DNA from: Scenedesmus sp. ARA3
Lineage: Eukaryota > Chlorophyta > Chlorophyceae > Sphaeropleales > Scenedesmaceae
Assembly: GCA_004335835.1 (NCBI GenBank)
Contig: RWJK01001896.1
Span: 81,916-145,915 of the forward strand
DNA: 64,000 nt
Reading direction: 5' to 3'
Positions 1 to 11,140 of this stretch are shown here, piece after piece. The notes below the pieces were generated by a model. That model worked only from the letters and a program-made list of their open reading frames with translations. It had not been told where the DNA came from and made no database searches. The stretch's first letter is position 1. Each line of letters starts with the position of its first letter. The translations under genes were made by a program, and so were the position numbers.

Positions 1-59
<59 letters not shown>

Positions 60-246
60 GCATGCGCTTGCCTTGAAGCTGACTGTTTGGTTTGTGAGGC
101 ACAGTAGAGGCAGCTTGCCAAATGAGCAGATGTTAGAGAATTGCTTCCAGCGTCATGCATATGTTGCTGCTGCTGGTGCAAGTTGTATGACTGGCTGCTG
201 CTGCTGCTGCTGGTTGCTGCTGTTGCTCCTGACGATGGTTATGCAG

Positions 247-1775
247 CTGGCAGCAACATCTGGACAACCTATCTGACTGGGACGTACAAGAAGCAGTCGG
301 GCACAAGCTTTGGTGAGCACTTAGCAGCACACAAACACTTGGCAATCCACATGCACTTGGCATTACACAAGCACTCATATAGAACTGCGTAGCTGTGTAC
401 GGGGCAGCAACTATAGGTTGCAACAAGTAAGCATGCACTTCTTCCTGGCACGGCACATTCTTCGCACATCACGGACCCTCCGCTGCAGTCCAAAGGCGCA
501 AAACCTGCTAACATACCCGGACGTTAGGGCTCGTTACCTGTTCTGTACTCACCCACAATCGCCGACAAATGTATGCTGCTCTGAACTGCACTGCCTGCGC
601 CGGACTCTCCTTGTTCCCTGGTCAGTACTCACGCTGAAACGCTGAAAATATCGTATGCTTTACTCTGCACTGCCTGCATCTTGCTGCAATCTCCTCTTTT
701 CCGCCCCGCAGCCGCCCCCTTTGTGAGCGGCGCAGCCCTCGCCCTGTGCAACCTGTACCCGCATTCAGGCATCAGGGCTCGACACCTGATCAGTTGGCAC
801 CCACACCCGCTGACACATATGGTATGCTTTACTCTGCATTGCCTGCATCTTGCTGCACTCTCTCCTCTTTTCCCGCCTCCCTGATGCCCTGCAGCCGCCC
901 CATTTGTGAGCGGTACAGCCCTCGCCCTGCGCAACCTGTACCCCCGCCTCTCAGCAGTACAAATAAAACAAGTCCTCACAAGCTCAGGCAGCATCAAGCC
1001 GGGCCCTTCTTCTACCCAAGCGGCAGCATACATCTCAGGCATGCTGCTCAACGTCGAAGCAGCGCAGGCAGCAGCAGCAGAGCTCGCGTCCCGACTCGCA
1101 CCGCCACCAGCCAGCGCAAGTCCCAGCCCCAGCCCAAGCCCAAGCCCTAGCCCCTCACCAAGCCCTGAACCCAGTTCCAGCCTAAACCCAAGCCCCAGCC
1201 CTAGCCCGCAGCAGCCACCAGAGCCCTCACCATCACCATCACCATCTCCCTCGCCTGCGCTGCCTCCTTTTAGCTCTTGGAGCTGCAAGGCAGCCAGTGA
1301 CTGCAGCACACAGCTGGCAGCACATCCTGACATCAATGCAGCGTGTGCAGTGGTGGCATGTAGAGCTGGCAGGTGCTCTGTACGGCTCAGATCACACAGC
1401 ATCCGATGCCGGATTGGCAGCAGCTTCAAGACAAGTGCGGGCAATGGCAGCAGGGCGGGTAAGCAGAAGATAGACGGCCAGCAGCTGGGTTATTGTGAGA
1501 TGACATCCGGGCACTGCCTGCAGTGCATGGCGGGCTTCCACTGCAGCGGCAGCACGCCGTACTGCCTTGCAGGAACCTGTGTGGGCTGCAGGAAACATGG
1601 GGATTGCAGGAAACGGACGTACCGGCCGTACTGCCTGCCAGGCTTACAGCTGTGTGTGCCGGCGCGGCAGGGAGCGCCTGCTGAGGGTCCTCTTGTGCCC
1701 CCGGTGCTGCTACAGCCGGAACCAGATGAGGTTGTGATTGCTACGGCTGATGCGCAGTTGCAAACTGGGCCCTGA
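247..1775 (+). CDS. Subtilisin-like serine protease A, 3' part (catalytic Ser exon and Cys-rich tail)
   Basis: The last two exons of an S8 subtilase whose 5' part lies left of the window. Exon 247-312 reads GSNIWTTY...QSGTSF and ends in a GTGAGC donor (phase 1); exon 895-1775 begins with the matching phase and reads AAPFVSGTALALRNLYP. Together they rebuild the SGTS(F/M)AAPxVSG active-site block, with the nucleophile Ser in GTSF and the following helix. The catalytic domain is followed by about 35 residues of Ser-Pro repeats and a roughly 165-residue Cys-rich tail with clustered CxxC/CxxxxC spacing. The Ser-Pro linker is typical of volvocalean and related algal extracellular proteins, so secretion is inferred; the signal peptide would be outside the window. 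The 5' boundary at 247 is set by analogy with the phase-1 intron at the same point in the second subtilase (17215/16935). Asp and His residues are not in view. Confidence 0.8.
640..770 (+). repeat. Junction ghost: acceptor plus exon start of subtilase A
   Basis: This stretch repeats the polypyrimidine/acceptor region and first ~60 nt of the real exon at 895 (APFVSG-ALAL-NLYP is still readable), about 180 bp upstream of it. It has no good donor and runs into unrelated frame, so it is treated as a decayed tandem copy inside the intron 313-894. Confidence 0.75.
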
Positions 1776-2439
1776 ACCCCTTGATGTTGGCGGCATTTCT
1801 TGCTGGGAGTTGTGTTAGAAGCAAGGGTGTATGTGATGTTGTTGTCGCGGCCCCAGCGCAGTTATCTGCGCTGAGCAGCAGCTGCTGTTTTATTGCTTGG
1901 CAAACACAGGCGTGGCGTTGGAACAGGTTCGGCATGGCGCAATGTGTTTGAATGCGCTTGAATGGGCGTGAGAGGCCTTTGGCCTAAGCTTGTCAAGGAG
2001 CTGTGGAGTGACGGCTGTTACATGGTGCTGCTGTGGAGTGACAGCTGTTAAATGCTGCCGCTGTGGAGCCTCCACAGCAGTTGTGTTAAGCTCACAGCTT
2101 CATGTTGCTGAAGCACATGTGCACGCTTCTCATCTTGTTGAATAGCTGAGAGCAGTTGCAGTCCTTGTGGCTGATGTTGAAAGCGTGATGCATCCATAAC
2201 TGTTTTCCTATGTGCGTTGTATTTGTGTGTGTGTTCTTTGCACGACAATACTACTGCCTGAGGCCTGGCAGTACCACTACCTGAGGCTTGAAGCATGGCA
2301 CTAGCATGAGGCAACTGGAGCTGGAGCAGGGGTCGTGTCATGTCCTTTTGCACCACATACGGTTGTCTGTATTCACATTTCACATTTGTCTGTATTCAGA
2401 CTGGCAGTGAGGCCAAGGTATGGCGGTCTGTGGCGTGTG

Positions 2440-2645
2440 CATGACCAGTGGATGTGTTGTTGTACTGCCGAAACTGTGTGCTTGGTTGTACTGCTTGAGG
2501 ACCATGATGATGTACTGCCCAGGGGCCTGCCACATGATTTATGCTGTACTGCCTAGGGATGGAGTGCGGTACTGTCTACAATATGTACTGCCAGGGGCCT
2601 GTACTATTGTACTGCCAAGAGTTGAAGTGCTGTACTGCTTACATA
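2440..2645. repeat. Degenerate interspersed TGTACTGCC motif
   Basis: The motif TGTACTG(C/T)C, often followed by AGGGG, recurs about seven times at irregular 20-45 nt spacing. It is not a clean tandem array and may be a decayed minisatellite. Confidence 0.5.
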
Positions 2646-3320
2646 ATTGTTATTTGTGTCGCCTCAATCCTAGACGTGTTATTTGCATCACCCCCATGTC
2701 CTGGTGCACTTGCTTTTCAACAGCCAGCAGCTATAGTACTCCCTGGGCACGTATGCATGCCAGTTTTGAACTTGATATGCATCGCTGCATTCCATGCAGG
2801 CAGCAGCATTCCAAGACTGCTGCCGCAACTGCCGGCAACGTGTCATTTGTTGTTATGCCCTTTGATAGTGTGACGAGTTTTGTCTTTTCACCACATTCCT
2901 TGTTGTCCTTTATCACGTTGCACCCAGGTTGCACCAAATCCTGCACGCAGCTTGGAGCTCATTTCCTTTGGTGCACTGCCGCACACAGGAGCGGTTTATT
3001 GTTTCATATTCTCCTCCACTCCTCTGACTGAAAGAGATTGCGGAATACCGCATGTTGGCTGTTCCGCTGCAGCGCCGTTGGACTCACTGGCTATCATCAC
3101 AGCAGCAGCAGATGTGTGGCGCGACATTTATGTTGCGGCTCTGTCCTATTTGGTCAGCTCTTGGGTTCAATAGAAGTGTGTTGCTGTGTTTACCCTGCTG
3201 CACAAAGCATGCTGCCAGCACTGCTGGCAGCAGGCTTTGTGGCTGCGAGCCGGGTCTTGCCGCCAAGCATCTTAACTGATTCCTTTTGCACAACGGCTTG
3301 CTGCAGAAAAGGTCACCTCC

Positions 3321-3477
3321 CCCATACCAGAGCATGCAGCCCTGACAAATTCATGCTTTGAATCCAAGGCATATTGCTTGCACTGCCCAACGTGGGCAGT
3401 GCCCACCGTGGGCAGTGCAAGCAATATGCCTTGGATTTAAAGCATGAATTTGTCAGGGCTGCATGCTCTTGTATGGG
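3321..3477. ncRNA. Near-perfect long hairpin (inverted repeat), possible small-RNA precursor
   Basis: The left arm 3321-3389 and right arm 3409-3477 are reverse complements at 67 of 69 positions, separated by a 19-nt loop that itself repeats GTGGGCAGTG. Transcribed from either strand it would fold into a single 69-bp stem. No flanking target-site duplication, terminal motif or transposase was seen, so a MITE is not excluded but not supported. Long near-perfect stems are the usual precursors of algal miRNA/siRNA; that function is inference. Confidence 0.55.
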
Positions 3478-4287
3478 ACCAAGTGCATCAACGTTGATGG
3501 ATTCACTGGTTGCCCAATGCGCATGCGGTTGACTCTAAAGCGGGCTGTGCCACAGCAGACGGTTCCCGTTATTCCCACAATTCAGATTATTGGAACCGGT
3601 GCCAAACAGAACTATGGAACCTGTGCCAAACATGGTCAGCAGATACTACTGCAGCAGCAGCAGTAGCAGCAGCAGCAGTGGTCACCACCACATGGCAGTG
3701 CCACTGCCATTGACGGTCAATGGCACCAGATACTACATCAAGACTGGCGTGGGTGCCATGTGCCAGGCCAGATATTCTCTGAAATCATTGCTTAATAACT
3801 GCCTGCAGATGTTTATGCGGCTGACAGGGCCAACCAGGGCACGTGCACGTGGTGAGTCTGCTGGTTGCATAGTCAAGTTGGCTGTGCAAAAAGTGACTTG
3901 CAGCTGAACAATCACCCTGCCTCCCTTGTTGAAGATATTTGAGACGTTTTGCTGTTCGAGCATTTGGCGATTGGTCGAAACCGCTGTCCAGTTTCAAACA
4001 ACAATGTTCGTATCCGTTCAAGCTGTGGTAGGATCTGTTATACGTACGACAGGCGTCAGCAGTTTCTGGAAATACTGGCGTAGTTTCTTTCAATTGCTTT
4101 TATCATGGCTCTTCTTAAATAGGCTGAACACGCAGTGTAGGAGGCTTCCAGTCGTCCACCAAAACTTGGTGGGCTCAGTCAGCGCCTGACACCGCAGCCA
4201 ACACTGCCGCACCTTCGAATTAGCAGAATAAAGCAATCTAAGGAGCCTTTGTGGGCTGTTTCGCACTGCGTTCGGCGAGAATCGCCA

Positions 4288-4681
4288 TGGCTGCCTGGCT
4301 GCTGCTCTGCCTTCTGCTGTCAGGTGGGAAACATCCCAGAACAAAAGCCAGAGCCACCCACAGAGCTGACACTGTACGAAAGCAATGGCACTCATAATTC
4401 GCTGTATCAATGGGTTTTTGGACCCGCAGGTGCATCTGCAGCGGTGGGCATTGCAGCCCAACCAACTCGCAGCAGCAGCAGCAGCAGCAGTAGCAGCAGC
4501 AGCAGCAACCCAGGAAGACGGGTCATACACGCAGCAGTGGGTAGTGATCAGGAAGCAGCACAAGGCCTCACTAAACGCACCAGACCTGTCAAAACATTGA
4601 CGGAGTCTGAGAAGCAGCTGCTGTCGGATTACTATGCGGGCAGGCTGCAGCCAGCGCAGCCAGCAGCATAAGTTGCTGTGT

Positions 4682-4721
<40 letters not shown>

Positions 4722-7508
4722 CTCACAGCAGTACCCATGAGCCAAGCCGGAATGGGGCCAGTACTGGCAGCGGGCTGTGGTGGCTGCTGATCCGACTGGC
4801 CGCAGCGAAGGCTTCACCATTTGGGCCTGGGACATCGTGCCAGAGGTAAGGAGTTTGAATCACACATGAAGATTTGAAGTTTCAATGTGCTTGCACCATT
4901 TGGGCCTGGGACATCGTGCCAAAGGTGGGCAGTTTGAATCACATATGAAATGTTGGTATTTCAATGTGCTTGCACCGTTTGGGCCTGGGACATTGTGCCA
5001 GAGGTGAGCGTGTGTGGAATTAAGCAAATTTGAGTGTGAGCATGCGGTAGGAGTTCAATTCCCGCTGCCCGCACAAGAGCAGGAAGATAATTTCACGTCT
5101 TTGCACCATAGGGGCCTCAGACATTGTGCCAGAGATGAGCAATTGCAAATCGAACTCGACTGTGAGCATGCGGCAGGTGTTCAAATTTTGCTGCCCACAC
5201 CAATGTAGGCAGGAATTTTAATCTTACGCATATACACTGCGCTGCCCTGCACTGCACTGCACTGCACTGCACTGCACTGCACTGCACTGCACTGCACTGC
5301 ACTACACTGCACTGCACTGCAGGCAGTTGTTGAGCTGGCTCTGGCATCGCTGTCTGCGATTGTTGACCAGTTTAACAAGGACGAGCGGCGCCGGCTGCTG
5401 AGCTCGCGGCCGCCCAGCTGACTTCTTGCTGGCCGTCGAAATGCAGCCCTCTTTTCTTCAAGCCAGGCTGCTAACCAAACACATATACACTGCGCTGCAC
5501 TGCACTGCACTGCACTGCACTGCATTGCACTGCACTGCACTGTAGGCGGCTGTTAAGCTGGCGTTGACATCGCTGTCTGCGATTGTCGACCAGCCGAACG
5601 ACGACGAGAGGCGGCGGCTGCTGAGCTCCCGGCCGCCCAGCTGACCCAGTGCTGGCCATCCAAATGCAGCCTTTTTCCCTCAAGCCAGGCTACCAACCAA
5701 ACACACATACGCTGCACTGCCCTGAACTGCCCTGCACTGCACTGCAGGCGGCTGTTGAGCTCGCTTTAGCATCGCTGTCAGCAATAGTCAACCAGCTGAA
5801 CGAGGATGAGAGGCGCCGGCTGCTGAGCTCCCGGCCCCCCAGCAAGTTTGCGCTCATACAGCAGCCGCAGCAGGTGTGGACGGACATCCCTGAGCAGAGC
5901 GTGTGGAAAGGAACGGACTTTGGCAGCAGGGATTATGCAGGTGGGCAGTGAGCAGAAACAGCATGCCACTCCTGAGATGCATTGGGCTGCATTGTATTGC
6001 ATCTGGAAAGGGACACTGTTAAGCTTAGAATAGTGTGCAGGTGAGCAAGATGGAGAAGAACAAGACAGACGTGGCTTGCAAAATCATTCAGCCTCAGGAT
6101 GTTTTTGTCATATGGAAACACATATGCATTTGTCGCGAGGTGATGACGTCTCCCAAAAGTTCTTCTTGTAAGCCTGCAGCATGCTCCGCAGACCAGCAGC
6201 GGAAGAGCCTAGCGCTGACTGATGCTGCTGCTCTCGATGTGCTGCTTGCTGCAGGTGTGGGAGGCACAAAATACAACCCAGTCACCGTGTGCGATGCACG
6301 TAGTGTGCTGGAGACACCCGATGACCCCTACTGGTTTCAGTCGATCCTGGTGAGAACTGACAGCCTGTGCCACACATGCAGCACACGCTGCACATGCTGC
6401 ATGGCGATGCTGTATGGCTGCAGCAGCTGCTGTCCCCTAGCTGTTTCTGTCGTGAGCCTCATGCATGTTAGATGTTACAAGCCCTACGCATAATGCAGAA
6501 GCAGACGCGCCTGCTTGAGCCTATGCTCCTCCGTGCTTGAATAAGGGAAGGATCAGGATAGTGCCTCAAGCATGTGCTGTGCCGGCAGCGGCATAAACGA
6601 TTTGCCTGGCTGCAAGCAGCAGCAGGGCACCATGGCATGAGCTGCACAGCTCACTTCTTGCTGCGGCCAACACACATGTATGCAGTTGCCAGGATGTAGT
6701 GCATACAGTACACCTGGCAGGCATTATCAACGCCGTCGTGTTGCTCGCAGGTGCACGAGTTTGCAAACTCACCCAATTGGTCACCACATCCATGCAGTGG
6801 CGCTGTCAGACTGCACGCGGGCTGCTTCAACAATCAGATCAAGTGAAGTGTTTGCGGCGCTCAATCAACAAGCCTTCTTCAACCCTGTGCTGCATGCAGG
6901 TGCACGAGTTTGGTCACCACATCCATGCAGTGGCGCTGTGAGACTACGCACAAGCTGCTGTCAACAATCAGATCAAGTGAAATGTTTGTCACGCTCAACA
7001 AGCCTTTCTCAACGCTGTGTTGCATGCAGGTCCACGAGTTTGGCCACCACATCCACGCAGTGGCGCTGTCAGACCGCACACAAGCTGCTGTTGACAGGGC
7101 CTACGCCAGCGCAGCAGCTGCCGGCTCGTACTCATTTGGCATCTACATGATGAACGATGTGCACGAGTATTTTGCATGTGCGATTGAGGGATGGTTCCAG
7201 GTGAGCAGCAGATCAAGAAGTGGGATTGTTCTCATTTAATTAAGGCACGGGATATGTTGCCGCATCCCAGCATTGCCGCCCTTTGCTGCTGTGGCAGCAC
7301 TCGGGCGTCCAGCCAGCAGGCAGGCCAGCAAGGCGCAGACATGCATGCCCAGCTGATGACCCAGCAGCAAGTTGGCTGACCTGTAGTGCCGCAGACATGC
7401 ATTTCTGTCACCCTGCTGACAGCCAACCTTTTGTTGCAGCAGCACCAGCTATCGCTGCTTGCCAGTAGATCTTATACACAAAACATGACATGACATGGTC
7501 GCATTTGC

Positions 7509-7553
<45 letters not shown>

Positions 7554-8721
7554 AGAGCACGTGCCGCAATGACATGAATGACGGCATCATCAGCATGCCC
7601 CGCCTGCTGGCAAGGGACCCCACGCTTTTCAACCTTTTCAGGTTCGTTTTCCGGTCAGATGTACAGCACTGGTCTTACAAGCAGGTCTGCCCGCGCTGCA
7701 ACAGCAACTTCATAGCTGAGGCGAATGTGTCTATGATGGACCAACGGCCACCGGTGAGCGCCTTGCACATCTGATGCTGTGTATGACCTGCGCCTGCACG
7801 CATTGTTGGGTAGTCACAAATGCAAAGAGCTTCAACTGCGCATGCAGTAATTGTCATGTGTCACATCAGTGGTCCGCACAATGTTTCAGATGACGCATGA
7901 CTAGCACTTGCAGCAGCACACAAGCGTCACTTCAATAAACCACGGGTAGGCATCAACGCCAGTGCAGATTGCAGCATGGCTTCAAGCAAGTTGATGCTGC
8001 AATAAGGACGGTTTGCAGACATGTGGATCCTAACACCAATGACTTGGCACTGCATTCTGCTAATGCATCGTGTTGCGTGCTGCGTGCTACAGGCGCCCAC
8101 CATCGACCTACAGCTCGAAATGTGTGCAGTCACCACCACCACCTGCCGGCCAGTGCCCTTCAATGCACCCGACTGCAGCGATCTGGACACAGACTGCAGA
8201 GCCAGGGCCATCTCAGGGCAGTGTGACACACAGCTTGACATGCTGGCTCGCTGCCAGCTGTCATGTGGAGTGTGCCGCCAAGTCAGCAACAGCCCTGGCT
8301 GCTTTGACAGCGATGCATCCTGCTTCGTGGCAGCCAACATACAAGGCAAATGCCGCAATGATAATGACACAGCTGGCATGGGGCCTCAGGGATTGGGCTG
8401 TCTGCTGTCATGTGGACTCTGCCAGGGCTGTGGGCTGCCTCGCATGATCGACGGCAGCCAGCCAAGCCCACCACCCAACCCACCACCCAGCCCAAGGTGA
8501 GGCAGCCGCCGGCACGCTTAGCAGCTTCGGCTGCAACCAGGCAATCTGAAAACAACAGCTGCTGGCAGATGTTTGCATGTGTGTTTGTATCTTGTGCTGC
8601 ATGCTGCCAGGTGTATGCTGTGTGCTGCAGCAACGGATAAACACAGACAGTGCATTCATCCGCAGTGCGGCGGCAGCTCTTCAGGCCGTTCCCAGCCTCG
8701 ATGCTGCAGCTGACCTGTCTG

Positions 8722-8757
<36 letters not shown>

Positions 8758-8867
8758 CCCATCCTTTGCTGCCTCCAGCAGCTTCAGTAGCACATGTGCA
8801 CAGCCTACTATCACAGCTCACCTGTCTGTGATGCTGCCACTGCTTACACAACCTGCGTGCCTTCATG

Positions 8868-8903
<36 letters not shown>

Positions 8904-9906
8904 CGTGCAGCCCCTGTGGCACATGTGCCAGCAGTGTATGAACAGCCGAGCAAGGTGCTGCCTCAATCCAGCACGCACCGCATGCACTTGCAACAGCAGC
9001 AGAGGGCTGGAGCCATACCAAGCAGGCAACAGCAGCACCTCACCATTCGCGCCCACCTACTCCTGCAGGTGGGTGGCATAAGTTTATGGGAATCAGTTGT
9101 GGTTACTGCCATTTTTCCAGGTGCTTTTCAAACCTGTCCTTTACTTCCTTACTCAGCAGGCAACAGAGCACCTCACCAGGCAGCCCCACGCCCTCCTGCA
9201 GGTGGGTGGCATGTTTATGGGAATCAGTTGTAAATACTGACAATTTTTTCAGGTCCTTTCCATACCTGTCCTTGTGTTCTTTACTAGGGACGAGCGAGCA
9301 TGTCCTCAGGTTGTTGTGCTTGCTGCTGATGCCTGCATGACTTGTACATTGCTCCTGATGCCTGCATGACTTGTTTTTTGCTTCTGATGCTTGCAAGGGT
9401 CGAACCAGGGTTCTGATGCTTGCATGGCTTGTGTTTTGAACTGCAGGTGGGCGCTGCGCATGCACAGCAGGCGCTGGCAGGTGCCTGCCAATGCACTTGT
9501 GGCGCTACCCTTTCGGCTGGCTGGACCACGCACTGCAGCTGCTGCAGCCGCAAATAACACGTCAAATAACAACAATAACACGTCAGTCTGCCCTCCAGAG
9601 GGGATCCAGGTCTTTTCAGGCAGCAGGGGCAGCAGCTCTGCAGGTATGGGTGTGAAGCTGATATACCAGCATAAGATAGTATGCCAGGCATCTGGCTGGG
9701 TTAAATTGGAGCCAGCATCGAATGCTGATGCTGCTGCTGCTGCTGCTGGTGGTGGTGGTGGTCTTGGGGAGTCGTGTACTGCGGGGCGCAGTAGTTTGGT
9801 ATTGAATGCGAGCATGCCAGTGGGCGGCAGCAGGGGCAGCTGTTGGCTGGTGCTGCTGAGGCTGACTGACGGAAGCAGGCAAAGCATGGCGTTTAGGTTT
9901 TACTGA
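4288..9906 (+). CDS. Secreted zinc metalloprotease (HEFGHH) with two ShKT modules
   Basis: The start at 4288 gives a signal peptide (MAAWLLLCLLLSGASA) split by a phase-1 intron (exon 4288-4322, next exon from 4432). Well-phased exons: ending 4845 (FTIWAWDIVPE), 5748-5940, 6255-6349, 7030-7200, 7556-7753, 8093-8496, last exon 9447-9906. Exon 7030-7200 carries VHEFGHHIH, the zinc-binding and catalytic HExxH, and about 40 residues on NDVHEYFA, where the Glu is the likely third ligand (gluzincin-like ExxA). Exon 8093-8496 encodes two six-Cys ShKT modules (ending CQLSCGVC and CLLSCGLC), then a PPPNPPPSP spacer. ShKT modules commonly flank secreted metalloproteases. Unresolved: the junction between about 4600 and 4760 and one or two exons in 8500-9075 (8911-9070 looks coding, Cys-rich, ending TYSC, and joins in phase to 9447). 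Exact peptidase family not assigned. Confidence 0.72.
4682..4720. repeat. (CAG)13 microsatellite
   Basis: Uninterrupted CAG units directly after the TAA at 4669-4671, in the unresolved intron of the metalloprotease gene. Confidence 0.85.
4894..5134 (+). repeat. Three junction ghosts of the FTIWAWDIVPE exon end and donor
   Basis: The real exon end and donor (…GTGCCAGAG|GTAAGG, 4845) recurs at about 4894-4924, 4971-5003 and 5101-5134, each with part of the following intron. The first two are about 80 nt apart; the last has lost its donor (AGATGAGC). Confidence 0.85.
5224..5747 (+). repeat. (ACTGC)n pentamer runs and two ghosts of the AVELALASL exon
   Basis: Pentamer arrays at about 5230-5310 and 5490-5545, and a short one before 5748, each end in a TGCAG or TGTAG acceptor. 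Behind the first two lie copies of the 5' part of exon 5748-5940 (5312-5420 and 5545-5643), both closing with an in-frame TGA after RPPS where the real exon reads RPPSKF. Three ~200-bp units in all; only the last keeps a full exon. Confidence 0.85.
6751..7029 (+). repeat. Two decayed copies of the catalytic HEFGHH exon start
   Basis: GTGCACGAGTTTG… recurs at about 6751 and 6900 before the intact exon at 7030, each with the CAG acceptor and following CACATCCATGCAGTGGCGCTG block. The first copy has an insertion after the Phe codon, the second a TGA in place of the TCA (Ser) codon after GCGCTG. They are not usable as exons. Confidence 0.8.
8722..8905. repeat. (CTG)n and (CCTG)n microsatellites
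   Basis: A (CTG)12 run at 8722-8757 and a (CTGC)n run at 8866-8903; the latter ends in GTGCAG, a plausible acceptor of the exon reading PLWHMCQQC. Confidence 0.8.
9056..9290 (+). repeat. Tandem duplicate of an exon end plus donor
   Basis: The stretch CTCCTGCAGGTGGGTGGCAT with about 80 nt of intron (GGGAATCAGTTGT, TTTTCAGGT, CCTGTCCTT) occurs at 9060 and again about 135 nt later, including the preceding GGCAACAG-AGCACCTCACCA part of the exon. Confidence 0.75.
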
Positions 9907-10779
9907 AGGTGCTGAACCTCGTGCGCTGCATGACAAGCTGGCGTGTACACAGACACACATGTGCTGTTTGAGGTTCACTGGCAGCATCAAGTTCAATGCG
10001 GCAACCATGGTTGACTGAAGAGCTGAAGCATAGTAGTCACGGTACATGCAATGCTTTGCGGGTTATGGCACGAGTGCTGTGGTTGATCAGCGCACAGTAC
10101 CCACGATGATGTTTGGAGTGTGAAATAAACAAGGGCGCACAATGTTATGGATCCTGGTTGCCTTTGGTGTGCTTGGTGTGGTTGGCAGGCAAGCTTTGCC
10201 TAGGTTTCAGTGACTGTTGGGGCTGGCATGAAGAAAACAGTGGGTGCACACCTATGTTGAGATTCACTGCTGCATGCGTAAAGAGTTGGACTGCTGCCTG
10301 TGGCAGGTTCAAGTTCTGGGATACATGGTGTGTTGTAGTGGCTTATACAGACTCAACTGTCACAAAGACAGTCTTGTATGGTAGACATTTGGCTGCTTGA
10401 GCTATACATACACGTGATAGGTGTATAATAAATATCTCATGTTTGGTTTGCATAGACACACTTCATAGATGAAATAAGCGTGTCAGCAGGTCTGTCACAA
10501 AGAAGAGGCATGCTACTGCAAAGGTGGCCTGCTGTACCGGCATACTGCTTGATGCATGTACCAGTCACCGAGTGCTGTGTTGTGCTGTGCTGTGCTGCGC
10601 TGTGCTGTGGGTCAGCAGCACCGCATGCATGCACGCCTTCACTGCTGCGCCATGCACAGAGCTGCATTGCAAGCATTATGAGGCGTGTGCAGTTCCAGCA
10701 AGCATGCACGTGTTTTGCGCGTACAGTGTGTACCGCGGTTCTATCAGCATGGTTGGCTCTTCACAAAATCAACATGTTC

Positions 10780-10990
10780 ACGAACTTCACCATCAGCATC
10801 AACACCATCATCATCAATGTCATCACCGTCATCAGCTGCTGCAGCAGCAGCAGCAGCAGCACCATCATTGTCAGCAGCTGCCGCATGACCATCATCATCA
10901 GCATCATCACCATCAACATTGTCATCATCATCATCATCATCATCATCACCACCACCATCATCTTTTTCACCATCACCATCACATCACCGT
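10780..10990. repeat. Imperfect (ATC/CAC)n trinucleotide tract
   Basis: CATCATCAC-type units with a short CAG interruption. It produces artefactual His-rich and Met-rich frames. Confidence 0.8.
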
Positions 10991-11001
10991 GTGTACCAAT
11001 G

Positions 11002-11140
11002 AAGCTGTAGCAGCGCGGCAATGGAGTGGCGGCTGTAGCAGCGTGGCAGCGGCGTGCGGCTGTGGCAGCGAGGACATGGAGTGGCAGCTGTAGCAGCGAG
11101 TTAATAGAGTGGAAGCTGTAGCAGCGAGGCAATGGAGTGG
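11002..11140. repeat. 28-bp minisatellite, five units
   Basis: Units read roughly AAGCTGTAGCAGCGAGGCAA followed by TGGAGTGG, repeated five times with substitutions and one 27-nt unit. Confidence 0.85.

Larger units (their letters stand above)
1776..4287. other. Intergenic stretch without a recognisable gene
   Basis: Open frames here are short and low in complexity on both strands. The stretch holds a degenerate repeat built on TGTACTGCC (about 2440-2640) and a strong 157-bp hairpin (3321-3477). I see no conserved domain. Confidence 0.6.

Noticed and set aside
2420..3031. 203-codon plus-strand open frame (MAVCGVCMTSG…)
   Set aside because: Cys-rich composition follows the TGTACTGCC repeat; no start context, domain or splice support.
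3321..3477. MITE or other DNA transposon for the hairpin
   Set aside because: No target-site duplication or recognisable terminal motif at either end; kept as a hairpin of unknown origin.
5117..5540. Minus-strand frames of the CSAVQCSAVQ type
   Set aside because: Generated by the (ACTGC)n arrays opposite the metalloprotease gene.
10524..11093. His-rich plus-strand open frame and the Met-rich frame opposite
   Set aside because: Both follow the (ATC/CAC)n tract; no splice or start context and no domain.
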